Of a stretch of 64,000 nt of DNA, positions 45,784 through 54,432 are shown piece after piece. The notes beneath the pieces are model-generated. The model saw only the letters and a list, made by a program, of their open reading frames with translations. It searched no databases and was not told the origin of the DNA. Every line of letters begins with the position of its first letter. Position 1 is the stretch's first letter. A program made the translations under genes and the position numbers. Source of the DNA: a marine gamma proteobacterium HTCC2143 (GTDB lineage Bacteria > Pseudomonadota > Gammaproteobacteria > Pseudomonadales > Dasaniaceae); NCBI GenBank assembly GCA_000169075.1, contig AAVT01000001.1, forward strand, positions 1,129,201-1,193,200, read 5' to 3'.

Positions 45784-46625
45784 GCGACACTGCCAATGGT
45801 AGTTCGATGTAAGAGGCGATCATAGCCTTCGTAGCCGCCGGTGGCCCGGTGCAATACGGAACGATTATCCCACATCACCAAGTTGTTCTTTTTCCATTGA
45901 TGACAGTACTGAAAGTTGGGGCTTGTTTGCCAAGCATAAATTTCTGCCAGCAACTCAGTCGCCTGCTCTTGGTCGAGGCCATCAATACCGACAATATAGC
46001 CTAGGCAACTGTAGAGACACTCTTGCCCCGACTCAGGATGGGCTTTAATTAATGGATGTTTATGGGTTTCTTTGGCCTCGTCATCGGCTTTAATAAGCAT
46101 GCTGCGGCCTGAATCTTGATCGGTCTCACCGTAGGCGCCTTCTGGGGAGTAAGCTCCAGCAGCGGAATGAATGGCTAATTTGCCTTCAATCTTTGCACGC
46201 AGTTGGGCTGGCATATCTGCCAGCGCTTTGTGTTGATTAGCAAATAAGGTATCGCCACCCACAGGGGGTATCGTTATTCCGTACAAACACGTACCTGAGG
46301 GGGGATTTGTTTGAAAACTCCAGTCGGTATGCCAAGCTTCAGCGAAGAGTGACGATGTTTCGTCGGCATTGCGTTGAATGGCGATAACATGCTCACGTCC
46401 GGCAATTGGCAGAATAAAAGGGTCATCACCAAAGGGGCCGAAATAGTTGGTAAAGCGCTCCAGATCATCGTCAGACATTAGCTGTTCGGGAAAGGATAAA
46501 ACATGGTGTTCTAGCCACGCCGTGCGTATCGATTGAACCGTTTTTTCATCCAAAGGCTTGCTTAGGTCTACCCCGGTTACTTCTGCTCCGCAGGCTTGTC
46601 CGCTAGCGGCTATCATGATGCCCAT
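45780..46625 (-). CDS. TauD/TfdA-family 2-oxoglutarate-dependent dioxygenase
   Basis: A 281-residue Fe(II)/2-oxoglutarate oxygenase. The facial triad is H99-x-D101 in AWHTDWSF and distal H259 in SVLHRATGGY, with R270 in YDRLLHR for 2-oxoglutarate. SGTCLYGITIPPVGGDT and a GxHP-like HPESGQ segment are typical. ATG 46625 has aaggga at good spacing; a GTG two codons upstream is too close. It is translationally coupled to the 2-keto-4-pentenoate hydratase-like gene and follows the thiolase on the same strand. The family hydroxylates taurine, 2,4-D and many other acids; the substrate is unknown. Confidence 0.9.
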   Translation of the reverse strand: MGIMIAASGQACGAEVTGVDLSKPLDEKTVQSIRTAWLEHHVLSFPEQLMSDDDLERFTNYFGPFGDDPFILPIAGREHVIAIQRNADETSSLFAEAWHTDWSFQTNPPSGTCLYGITIPPVGGDTLFANQHKALADMPAQLRAKIEGKLAIHSAAGAYSPEGAYGETDQDSGRSMLIKADDEAKETHKHPLIKAHPESGQECLYSCLGYIVGIDGLDQEQATELLAEIYAWQTSPNFQYCHQWKKNNLVMWDNRSVLHRATGGYEGYDRLLHRTTIGSVA

Positions 46626-46751
46626 CAACACACTCCCTTTTAGCTAGAAACTATAATGTCTGCGCCGGATGCCCTGCGTCAGTTATGACGATCTAACCCT
46701 CCTTTTCAAAGAGTCAGACCGGGGTGGGGCGCTAGTAATCAAGCTGCCTGG

Positions 46752-47981
46752 CTACATGCGCTCGACAATAATGGCTGGTGCCATACCGCCAGCAGCACAC
46801 ATGGTGACCAAGCCAAATTGCTTGTCAGTCCTTTCCAGTTCGTCGATAACCGTGCCGATGAGCATAGAGCCGGTTGCGCCAATCGGATGACCCAGAGCCA
46901 TAGAGCCGCCATTAACGTTGACTTTATTTCTATCCAAATCCAAGTCGCGGATAAATTTCTCGGTAACGACAGAAAAAGCTTCGTTGATTTCGAACAAATC
47001 GATATCGCTAATGCTCATGCCTGCTTTGGCGAGAACTTTTCTTGCCGCTGGAACTGGGGCGTTAAGCATTAGCGTTGGAGAATCACCCATGTTGCACATA
47101 CCAACAATGCGCGCGCGCGGTTTCATGCCGTTGGCCTTAGCGTAACCCGGAGAGGCTAATAGTACTGCCGCTGCACCGTCGACTACACCGGAAGAGTTAC
47201 CGGCATGGTGCATATGTTTGATCTTCAGATCAGGGTATTTTTGTAAAATCATTTTGCGGTAAGTTGTGCCCGCATCGTCCAGAGGATAGTCAGCCATAGC
47301 CTCAAACGATGGCTTCAATTGTGACAGGCCTTCGAGGGTTGTTTGTGGACGGGGAAATTCCTCATGATCAAGGGCGATGGTACCGTCAGTTTTGTAAACA
47401 GTGATTAAACTCTTATCAAAGTGGCCGTGTTTAATCGCATAATCGGCACGCTGTTGGGACACAACGGCTAATTGATCAAGTGCTTCGCGATCAATGCCTT
47501 CGAGTGTCGCAATTGCATCTGCGCAAATACCCTGGTGAGGCTGCGGATGCACTGCACGCAAACGCAGGTTGTCATTATCCAAAAAGGGCGAGCCGCCGCC
47601 CTGTCCGAACGTAGACATCATTTCAGTGCCGCCACCTATACATAAATCTTCCATACCAGACATGATATTAGCGGCTGCAATATTGACCGAAGAGATGCCG
47701 GATCCGCAGAAGCGATCGAGGGTCATGCCGCTGGCGCGAACATCATAGCCGGCGTCGAGTGCTGCCATGCGAGCTAAGTCACCGCTTTGTTGGCCTCTTT
47801 GATTGCTGGTGCCAAAAATAATGTCGTCAATTTCTTCCGTTTTCAGGCTGTTGCGTTCTGCTAACGCTTTTAGCACTGCAGCACCCAAATGTTGTGGATG
47901 TTCATCGGCAAGGGCGCCTTTGCCTTTTTTTCCAATTCCTCTGGGAGTGCGGCAGGCGTCTATTATCCAGGCTTCGGACAT
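46752..47981 (-). CDS. acetyl-CoA acetyltransferase (thiolase)
   Basis: A 409-residue thiolase with the nucleophile C92 in LDRFCGSGISSVN, the conserved NEAFSVV and GGSMALGHPIGATG (catalytic His), and the second Cys in TMCAAGGMAPA. ATG 47981 with an ideal taggaga ribosome site is preferred to an earlier in-frame ATG at 48026. It carries out the last step of beta-oxidation (3-ketoacyl-CoA thiolysis) or the reverse condensation. It is encoded upstream of the TauD-hydratase pair on the same strand and divergently from the glyoxalase-like and acyl-CoA dehydrogenase genes. Confidence 0.92.
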   Translation of the reverse strand: MSEAWIIDACRTPRGIGKKGKGALADEHPQHLGAAVLKALAERNSLKTEEIDDIIFGTSNQRGQQSGDLARMAALDAGYDVRASGMTLDRFCGSGISSVNIAAANIMSGMEDLCIGGGTEMMSTFGQGGGSPFLDNDNLRLRAVHPQPHQGICADAIATLEGIDREALDQLAVVSQQRADYAIKHGHFDKSLITVYKTDGTIALDHEEFPRPQTTLEGLSQLKPSFEAMADYPLDDAGTTYRKMILQKYPDLKIKHMHHAGNSSGVVDGAAAVLLASPGYAKANGMKPRARIVGMCNMGDSPTLMLNAPVPAARKVLAKAGMSISDIDLFEINEAFSVVTEKFIRDLDLDRNKVNVNGGSMALGHPIGATGSMLIGTVIDELERTDKQFGLVTMCAAGGMAPAIIVERM

Positions 47982-48331
47982 TATTATTCTCCTATATCTA
48001 TCAAGTGGGGTAGTTATTCCGGTCAAACTTCATAGTACTACAGCATTCCCTGAGTAGAAACACCGCCGCCGTGCTGCCAGGCTGTTGTACGGATTAATAA
48101 CTGTTAATGTTATTCGGTGTTAACGCGCTGTTTCTAAAGGGGTAGTCAGCTATGTATACTCGATAGAGACTATGGTGCTGCCCCCAAAACACGATGGGTA
48201 GAACACATGTGTCATCGGCACAGTAGATATTCTTGATGGTTCGGATAGTCTTCATGATGGCTTAAAGGTGTAGGTGGGCAGAGCTCATTAGGGCTGAAAA
48301 TGACGGTATTTATAAGTAAAGGAGAATGAAG
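47982..48331. other. divergent intergenic region, 350 bases
   Basis: It lies between thiolase (minus) and the glyoxalase-like gene (plus). No gene or clear regulatory element was recognised, but it must contain two promoters of the acyl-CoA gene set. Confidence 0.4.
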
Positions 48332-49105
48332 ATGACTATTCACCTTAGGCAAATTTGCCTGGTCGCCAGTGATCTTGATAAAACCATTGACGATTTAACG
48401 ACGATTTTCGGGGTCAACAGTGCACACGTTGATCCGGGGGTTCTCCATTTTGGATTGGCAAATAATTTGCTAGCCTTCGGTAATAATTTCTTGGAAGTTG
48501 TATCTCCTGTTCGCGACGATACTGCGGCGGGTCGTTATTTGGACCGCCGGAAGGGTGATGGCGGCTATATGGTGATTTGTCAGACCGAAAGCTTGGAAAA
48601 TCAGCAGGCTGCCCGGCAGCGGGCCGCTGACAATAATGTGCGGGTTGCCTGGGAGTCCGAGAATGACAAGATCAGTATTTGCCAATTTCATCCGGGCGAT
48701 ATGATCGCTGCTTTTTTTGAATTGGACTGGGACAAGGCCGGTGATTTTAAAGGGCACTGGGACCCGGTTGGTGGTGTCGGTTGGGAGACTAACGTGAGGC
48801 AGGATGTGACGGAGGGTTTTCTTGGTGTTGAGCTACAAGGAGTTGCCCCTACGGCAATGGCGGAGCGTTGGAGTGCCGTCGCTGAACTGCCGCTCGACAA
48901 AGGAGGTGATATCTCTATGAATCTTAGTAATGCCTATATTCGGTTTGTTGACGAGGCGGATGATCGCGGGCCGGGGTTGAGCGGAATTCATTTGGCGGTG
49001 AATAATCGAGCTGCTATTTTGGTCCGCGCCCGTGAACGAGGATGCTACATCTCAGAGAGTCAGGTCGATGTATGCGGTGTACATTTTTACTTGCATGATA
49101 CGTGA
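48332..49105 (+). CDS. glyoxalase-like (VOC) domain protein
   Basis: A 257-residue protein paralogous to that at 39079-39822, with matching LRQICLVASDL, DPGVLHFGL, FLEVVSPV, GDGGYMVICQT and GLSGIHLAV blocks. Two vicinal-oxygen-chelate modules are suggested. ATG 48332 is chosen because aaggag lies 7 bases upstream; ATG 48326 is too close to it. It lies 77 bases before an acyl-CoA dehydrogenase gene and is probably in the same transcript. Function unknown. Both paralogues sit beside CoA-ester enzymes, so an acyl-CoA epimerase-like or lactone-handling role is possible but not shown. Confidence 0.8.
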   Translation: MTIHLRQICLVASDLDKTIDDLTTIFGVNSAHVDPGVLHFGLANNLLAFGNNFLEVVSPVRDDTAAGRYLDRRKGDGGYMVICQTESLENQQAARQRAADNNVRVAWESENDKISICQFHPGDMIAAFFELDWDKAGDFKGHWDPVGGVGWETNVRQDVTEGFLGVELQGVAPTAMAERWSAVAELPLDKGGDISMNLSNAYIRFVDEADDRGPGLSGIHLAVNNRAAILVRARERGCYISESQVDVCGVHFYLHDT

Positions 49106-49182
49106 GTTAGAAACACTGCTGCCGCTGGTAGTTGGTGTCAATAAATCCCAAACACAGGTTTGTACTGATTAATAATTGAGAC

Positions 49183-50355
49183 ATGTTTATGCACTACACA
49201 CTGAAGGATGATCACCAAACTATTCGCGATACAATTGCAAAAATTTGTAGTGAATTTGGCGATGACTATTGGTTTGAAAGAGACCAGCAAGGAGGCTTCC
49301 CCGAAGATTTTTATCAGGCGCTGGCAACAAGCGGATGGCTTGGCATATGTACACCTGAAGCCTACGGCGGTTCTGGTTTAGGAATTACTGAAGCGGCCAT
49401 TATGATGCAGGCAATTGCCGAAGCAGGCGGCGGTATGTCAGCTGCCTCCAGTATCCATATTAATATGTTTGGTTTAAATCCGGTGGTGGTTTTTGGTACT
49501 GAAGAACAGAAGCAACGGATGCTGCGACCCATGGTGGAGGGGCGAGAAAAAACCTGTTTTGGTGTGACCGAACCTAATGTGGGACTAAATACCACTCAGT
49601 TAAAAACTCGGGCAGTTCGGGACGGTGATCGCTATATTGTTAGCGGTCAGAAAGTATGGATCTCTACCGCACAAGTTGCAGAAAAAATTCTCCTATTGGC
49701 GCGCACTACACCATTGGAAGAGGTTAGCAAGCCAACCATGGGCTTGAGTTTGTTTCACACAGATCTCGATCGCAGCAAAATTGATGTTCGGGAAATTGAA
49801 AAAATGGGACGCAAGTGTGTCGATTCGAATGAGTTATTTATTGACGGTCTCGAAGTGCCCATTGAAGACCGCATTGGGGAAGAGGGTCGAGGTTTTGAAT
49901 ATATATTGCACGGGCTGAACCCGGAAAGAGTGTTGATTGCTGCCGAAGCCATTGGCCTGGGTCGCTTGGCGCTGCAACGCGCGACCGAATATGCCAAGGA
50001 AAGGGTGGTTTTCGATCGCCCGATTGGACAGAATCAATCGATTCAACATCCATTGGCCATTAACTGGGCTAACCTCGAAGCCTCTCGACTAATGGTCATG
50101 GCCGCGGCTGAACAATATGACAACGATGAAAACTGCGGTGCTGCCGCCAATGCCGCAAAATACCTCGCCGGTGAGGCCGCGTTTGATGCCTGCCAGCAGG
50201 CAGTTATGACACATGGAGGCTATGGCTATGCCAAGGAATATCATGTTGAACGTTATCTGCGGGAGGTGATGGTGCCGCGTATTGCGCCGATCAGTCCGCA
50301 GTTGGCGCTGAGCTATATTGCGGAGCGGGTACTGGGCTTGCCGAAATCTTATTGA
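49183..50355 (+). CDS. acyl-CoA dehydrogenase (LCAD/IVD-type base position)
   Basis: A 390-residue acyl-CoA dehydrogenase with KTCFGVTEPNVGLNTTQLKTRA, VSGQKVWIST and the MTHGGYGYAKEYHVERYLRE block. Where most members carry the catalytic Glu (YEGTSEI), this protein reads RIAPISPQLAL, with no acid. Instead Glu248 in GLNPERVLIAA falls where isovaleryl-CoA and long-chain acyl-CoA dehydrogenases place their base. The C-terminal HVLGLPRSY-like end (ERVLGLPKSY) is typical of this subgroup. The start may be ATG 49183 or ATG 49189. The nearby thiolase and glyoxalase-like genes point to branched-chain acyl-CoA degradation (inference). Confidence 0.88.
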   Translation: MFMHYTLKDDHQTIRDTIAKICSEFGDDYWFERDQQGGFPEDFYQALATSGWLGICTPEAYGGSGLGITEAAIMMQAIAEAGGGMSAASSIHINMFGLNPVVVFGTEEQKQRMLRPMVEGREKTCFGVTEPNVGLNTTQLKTRAVRDGDRYIVSGQKVWISTAQVAEKILLLARTTPLEEVSKPTMGLSLFHTDLDRSKIDVREIEKMGRKCVDSNELFIDGLEVPIEDRIGEEGRGFEYILHGLNPERVLIAAEAIGLGRLALQRATEYAKERVVFDRPIGQNQSIQHPLAINWANLEASRLMVMAAAEQYDNDENCGAAANAAKYLAGEAAFDACQQAVMTHGGYGYAKEYHVERYLREVMVPRIAPISPQLALSYIAERVLGLPKSY

Positions 50356-50523
50356 ACGATGATTGGCATCGGTGACTTTGGTTGCCTCATTTTTGGGGTT
50401 CCTTTAGCTCGACAGCTTTGAGCCACAGAGTGGCGATTTACCAAGGCTAAATGGCCTCGATTCCGGTACTATGCAGGTTCTGCCGGTAAGCTGGCCACTA
50501 GCACGCTTTAACTAGGGATAATC

Positions 50524-51879
50524 TTGACATTATTAAGTGAGTTAGCACTCCATAAACAGCTATTGAAAGCGTTAGATAAACTTGGTTTTAGCGAGGCCAC
50601 AGAGGTGCAGGCGCAAGCTATTCCTGAGGCGTTGAAACGCCGTGATCTAATGGTTTCAGCACAGACCGGAAGTGGTAAAACCGCCGCATTTCTTCTGCCG
50701 ATATTGCATCAGATACTGACGGAAGAGGTGTCTACCAGCGGCACGCGGGTATTGATACTTTTACCCACCCGTGAATTGGCGCTGCAGACGCAGAAAAATT
50801 TTGAAATGCTCGCGGCATTTACTTATATCAAAAGTGGCCTGATCATCGGCGGTGAAGCGTTTAAACATCAGGTGGCTACATTGCGCAAAGATCCGGAGGT
50901 GTTGATCGCTACGCCGGGTCGGCTGGTCGACCATATCGAGAAAGGGACGCCGGATTTTAGACAGCTGGAAGTTCTGGTGCTGGACGAGGCTGACCGTATG
51001 CTGGATATGGGTTTTGCAATTGATATGAATACGATCGCTAGTAGTTGTAATCCAGAGCGGCAAAATCTACTGTTCTCAGCGTCCTTGAAACATGAAGGTT
51101 TAGGGAAGATCAGTAAAAGCTTTCGAGACCCGGTCGCTATTGCTGTGGGGTCACCGGACCATCAGCATCAAGATATTTGTCAACAATTGGTGCTAGCGGA
51201 TACGATAAAACATAAAGAAAAACTCGTAGAGGCGCTGATTGATGAGGAGCAGGCGCAGAAGACATTGGTGTTTTGTAATACTCGAGTGCAATGCCAGCAG
51301 CTTAGCCATTTGCTGCGCTACAAAAAAATGAAAGTCGGTTATATTCATGGAGATATCTCTCAGAATGATCGCAAGCAAGTGATGAACCAGTTTCGCCAAG
51401 GAGGCATAGCGGTTCTAGTAGCAACAGATGTTGCTGCTCGAGGGTTGGATATAAAAGGTGTTGATCTGGTTGTGAATTTTAATATTGCGCAATCCGGTGA
51501 TGATCATTTACACCGAGTTGGCCGCACTGGTCGCGCCGGTGAGCAGGGTAAGGCGATCACGTTGATCGATTCCAACGAATGGAATCAAATGTCCAGTATT
51601 GAGCGGTATTTGAAATTTCGTTTCGAGTCACGCGTTGTCAAAGGCCTGAAGGCAGATTACAGTGGCCCCAAAAAAGTAAAAAAATCCGGCAAAGCCGCCG
51701 GTACTAAAAAGAAAAAAGTGGACAATAAAAAATCGCTGAATGGCAAGCTGTCAGCTAAGGTGAAAAAGAAACCAGGCAAGAAAATGCCGGCTAATAGCCC
51801 CGCAGATTCAAAGTCATCGGAACGCAAGAAAAGAGTGTTAGTGACTGGGGATGGTTTTGGTGTATTACCTAAAAAATAG
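50524..51879 (+). CDS. DEAD-box ATP-dependent RNA helicase (SrmB/RhlE-like)
   Basis: A 451-residue helicase with a Q motif in GFSEATEVQAQAIP, motif I AQTGSGKT (46-53), PTRELA, TPGR, DEAD (in VLDEADRMLDMGF), motif III as SAS instead of SAT, and motif VI HRVGRTGRAG. A Lys-rich, disordered tail of about 75 residues probably binds RNA. The start is TTG 50524 with taggga before it; no ATG lies close. SrmB-like proteins assist ribosome assembly and RNA remodelling in the cold. It interrupts the catabolic genes and is likely an unrelated housekeeping gene. Confidence 0.9.
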   Translation: MTLLSELALHKQLLKALDKLGFSEATEVQAQAIPEALKRRDLMVSAQTGSGKTAAFLLPILHQILTEEVSTSGTRVLILLPTRELALQTQKNFEMLAAFTYIKSGLIIGGEAFKHQVATLRKDPEVLIATPGRLVDHIEKGTPDFRQLEVLVLDEADRMLDMGFAIDMNTIASSCNPERQNLLFSASLKHEGLGKISKSFRDPVAIAVGSPDHQHQDICQQLVLADTIKHKEKLVEALIDEEQAQKTLVFCNTRVQCQQLSHLLRYKKMKVGYIHGDISQNDRKQVMNQFRQGGIAVLVATDVAARGLDIKGVDLVVNFNIAQSGDDHLHRVGRTGRAGEQGKAITLIDSNEWNQMSSIERYLKFRFESRVVKGLKADYSGPKKVKKSGKAAGTKKKKVDNKKSLNGKLSAKVKKKPGKKMPANSPADSKSSERKKRVLVTGDGFGVLPKK

Positions 51880-51982
51880 CCGATTATTTTTGGCTTTATT
51901 AAGGTACGATTTTTTAACAAGTGAACGATAATAATAATGGCAAGTCGCCATTCAAACGCACTTAGATAGGACTTGAAGGCTT

Positions 51983-53164
51983 ATGACATACGCTCCAGAT
52001 AACCGTCCGTTTTACGATGCAGATAGTCATATAATGGAACTACCTAACTTTATCATTGACTATGCAGACGACGAATACAAACATAAAATCCCCCCAGTTA
52101 ATTATGCCGCCTCATTGGTTACTGATGAGGAAGTTGAGGCTATTGTTAATAACAATAGTCGTCACACTGACGCCCATATCGCGGAACAAATTGCCCTGGG
52201 TGATGCACTTATCGCTAAATCAAAAGAGATTCAGGCGTTGGGAGCTTTTGATCGCGATGACCGCAGTATTGCCATGGATATGTTGGGATTCAAAAAACAA
52301 TTGGTTTTTGCAACACACAGTGTTGTTACCCCATTTCACCCCAGCTCGAAAATAGAACCAGGATTGCGTTATGGCGCCACCCGAGCGCACAACCGTGCAA
52401 TGGCTGCTTTTTGTGCTAATGATGATCGCTTGATGGGTGTTGGCGTTATTCCCCTGCATGTGCCCGAGTTGGCCATGATTGAGCTGGAGTTTGCTATTGA
52501 GGCGGGGCTGGAGGCCATGTGGATTCCTCACTATGCCGCTGGCGATCGGTCCCCAGGTCATGTCGACCTCGACCCTTTTTGGGCTAGATTAGCCGAAGCG
52601 GGAATACCCTTCGTGATGCACGTGGGAGGGTCTCCTTTGCAGCTCGAAAAACGTTGGAATAACAATGGCCGTGCTCCTAGCAGAGACTGGATGGGTGGTG
52701 GTGAAAATGTTCGCGCTAAGGACATGGTTGTTATGCATCAGGGGCCTGAGACTTATCTATCGATGATGGTCTTAGATGGAGTTTTTGAGCGACACCCTGA
52801 ATTGCGTGGGGCTAGCGTTGAATTGGGCGCGGGCTGGGTGCCGGAATTACTTAATCGCCTAGACTGGGTGGTGCGGAGCTGGAGTAAGGTCGACAAAAAC
52901 CTGAGCATCCTCAAACGTAAACCCTCAGAACAGCTAACACAACAAATGGCTTTTACGCCTTTTATGTTTGAAAATATCGGTGCTCTCTCTAGTCAATCCA
53001 GCCCTGAGTTGTACCTTTTTTCCAGCGATTATCCGCATGTGGAAGGTGGAACTGATCCTATTGGCCGCTTTGAGAAATCATTAGGTGATCATAGTGAGGA
53101 TGTTCGCAATTTATTTTATACGGAAAACTTCTTGCGGATATTTCCCAAGGCAAGAGTCAGCTAG
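51983..53164 (+). CDS. amidohydrolase-family (ACMSD-like) metal enzyme
   Basis: A 393-residue amidohydrolase-2 type TIM barrel. The first metal motif is D14-S-H16 in YDADSHIME. FVMHVGGSP and the late SSDYPHVEGGTDPIGRF supply the remaining ligands (His and Asp). The family includes decarboxylases such as ACMSD and 2,6-dihydroxybenzoate decarboxylase, as well as hydrolases; longer N-terminal segments like this one are common in uncharacterised homologues from hydrocarbon and steroid degraders. A gaagg site precedes ATG 51983. It is followed by DUF2855 and MDR genes on the same strand. Confidence 0.87.
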   Translation: MTYAPDNRPFYDADSHIMELPNFIIDYADDEYKHKIPPVNYAASLVTDEEVEAIVNNNSRHTDAHIAEQIALGDALIAKSKEIQALGAFDRDDRSIAMDMLGFKKQLVFATHSVVTPFHPSSKIEPGLRYGATRAHNRAMAAFCANDDRLMGVGVIPLHVPELAMIELEFAIEAGLEAMWIPHYAAGDRSPGHVDLDPFWARLAEAGIPFVMHVGGSPLQLEKRWNNNGRAPSRDWMGGGENVRAKDMVVMHQGPETYLSMMVLDGVFERHPELRGASVELGAGWVPELLNRLDWVVRSWSKVDKNLSILKRKPSEQLTQQMAFTPFMFENIGALSSQSSPELYLFSSDYPHVEGGTDPIGRFEKSLGDHSEDVRNLFYTENFLRIFPKARVS

Positions 53165-53172
53165 CTTTTTTC

Positions 53173-53201
53173 TATAGTGAAATTATAGTGAAATTATAGT
53201 G
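53173..53201 (+). repeat. 11-base tandem repeat
   Basis: The unit tatagtgaaat occurs twice, followed by a partial third copy (tatagtg), between the amidohydrolase stop and the DUF2855 gene. It is probably a slippage-prone microsatellite. It could also be a direct-repeat protein site, but nothing else supports that. Confidence 0.75.
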
Positions 53202-53238
53202 GCAGACGACAGGGCTAACAGAGAAAGGGAAGAGAGAA

Positions 53239-54330
53239 GTGATTGAATTTCAAATACGTAAAAATAATCTCAATTCGAAGCGAGTGACGGAGACTGTAGC
53301 AGCGGCCCTTCATGAAGGACAGATCCGGGTCAGTATCGAAAAGTTCGCACTGACTGCAAACAACATTACTTACGCCGTAGCCGGTGAGCAAATGGGTTAT
53401 TGGCGTTTTTTTCCTGCAATTAATGATGAGCAGGACGAATGGGGGGTGATGCCTGTTTGGGGGTTTGCGGTGGTTTCAGAATCGAAGCTGGCAGAGGTTC
53501 AAGTAGGTGAGCGGCTTTATGGCTATTTTCCTCCTGCTACTGAATTAACGCTGACACCAAAAAGGTTATCAGCGACCCGGTTTATGGAGGGGGCGCCTTA
53601 TCGACAGGATTTGGCAGCGGCATATAACAGCTATAAGCGTCTCGATGCGGATCCAGATTACGACCCATCAACAGACAATGAACGAATGCTGCTAGCGCCG
53701 TTGTTTACTACGTCATTTTGCTTATGGGATTCACTGGCTGATAAAAATTGGTGCGGCGCCAAGCAGGTGATCATCGTTAGTGCCTCTAGTAAAACAAGTA
53801 TCGGATTGTCTTATGCGCTTGCAGACGATTCGCAAGCGCCTACAGTTATTGGTGTTACTTCGCAACGCAATCTAGCGTTGGTCAATAAAATTGGCACTTA
53901 CGACCAAGGTGTCACTTATGATGATATTGAGACCATTGATGCGAGTATTCCCAGCGTTATTGTTGATATGTCCGGAAATACGGAGGTGTTAGGTCGCCTG
54001 CATTCGCATTTGGGTGGCAATATGCTGTTTTGCAGCAATGTTGGCATTACTCACTGGAACGAAGTAAGCGAGAGCAGCGATATTATTAAAGAGCGAAGCG
54101 AATTCTTTTTTGCCCCTGCCCATATTCAAAAGCGTGTTGGTGATTGGGGTGCGGCGGCTTACGAAGAAAAAGTGGAGAGCTTTATGGCATCTGCTGCCGC
54201 TAAAAGTCGCGAATGGATGCATATTGCCGGAATTAATGGGCTTGCTGGTGTCGATGACATTTACCAGAGAGTTTGTGATGGCAAGGTTGCCGCAGATCAG
54301 GGACTTGTTGTTAATATGCCAAGCACCTAA
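53239..54330 (+). CDS. DUF2855 family protein
   Basis: A 363-residue protein with the DUF2855 pattern: a short N-terminal region, ALTANNITYAVAGEQMGYW at about 37-55, MPVWGFAVVSESK, GERLYGYFPPA, a central PLFTTSFCLWDSL and VIIVSASSKTSIGLSYAL, which looks like a dinucleotide-binding turn. These features suggest distant kinship to medium-chain reductases without zinc ligands. Function is not known. It starts with GTG 53239 after a purine-rich gagaaaggga stretch. It is flanked by an amidohydrolase and an MDR reductase, suggesting a shared pathway. Confidence 0.85.
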   Translation: MIEFQIRKNNLNSKRVTETVAAALHEGQIRVSIEKFALTANNITYAVAGEQMGYWRFFPAINDEQDEWGVMPVWGFAVVSESKLAEVQVGERLYGYFPPATELTLTPKRLSATRFMEGAPYRQDLAAAYNSYKRLDADPDYDPSTDNERMLLAPLFTTSFCLWDSLADKNWCGAKQVIIVSASSKTSIGLSYALADDSQAPTVIGVTSQRNLALVNKIGTYDQGVTYDDIETIDASIPSVIVDMSGNTEVLGRLHSHLGGNMLFCSNVGITHWNEVSESSDIIKERSEFFFAPAHIQKRVGDWGAAAYEEKVESFMASAAAKSREWMHIAGINGLAGVDDIYQRVCDGKVAADQGLVVNMPST

Positions 54331-54432
54331 GTTTTTGCATTGGTGAATCGATGCAACAGTTTTGATAACAAAAGGCCGGTGGTTGGAAGTGTCTCGGCTG
54401 GCTTAAGTCCCTAAATTGATTCAAGAGTATGA

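Noticed and set aside
50524..50529. Perfect TTGACA hexamer as promoter -35
   Set aside because: It coincides with the TTG start codon of the helicase and no -10 lies at 16-18 bases downstream.
54130..54346. Second open frame within the DUF2855 gene
   Set aside because: It overlaps a well-supported gene in another frame and has no independent start signal.
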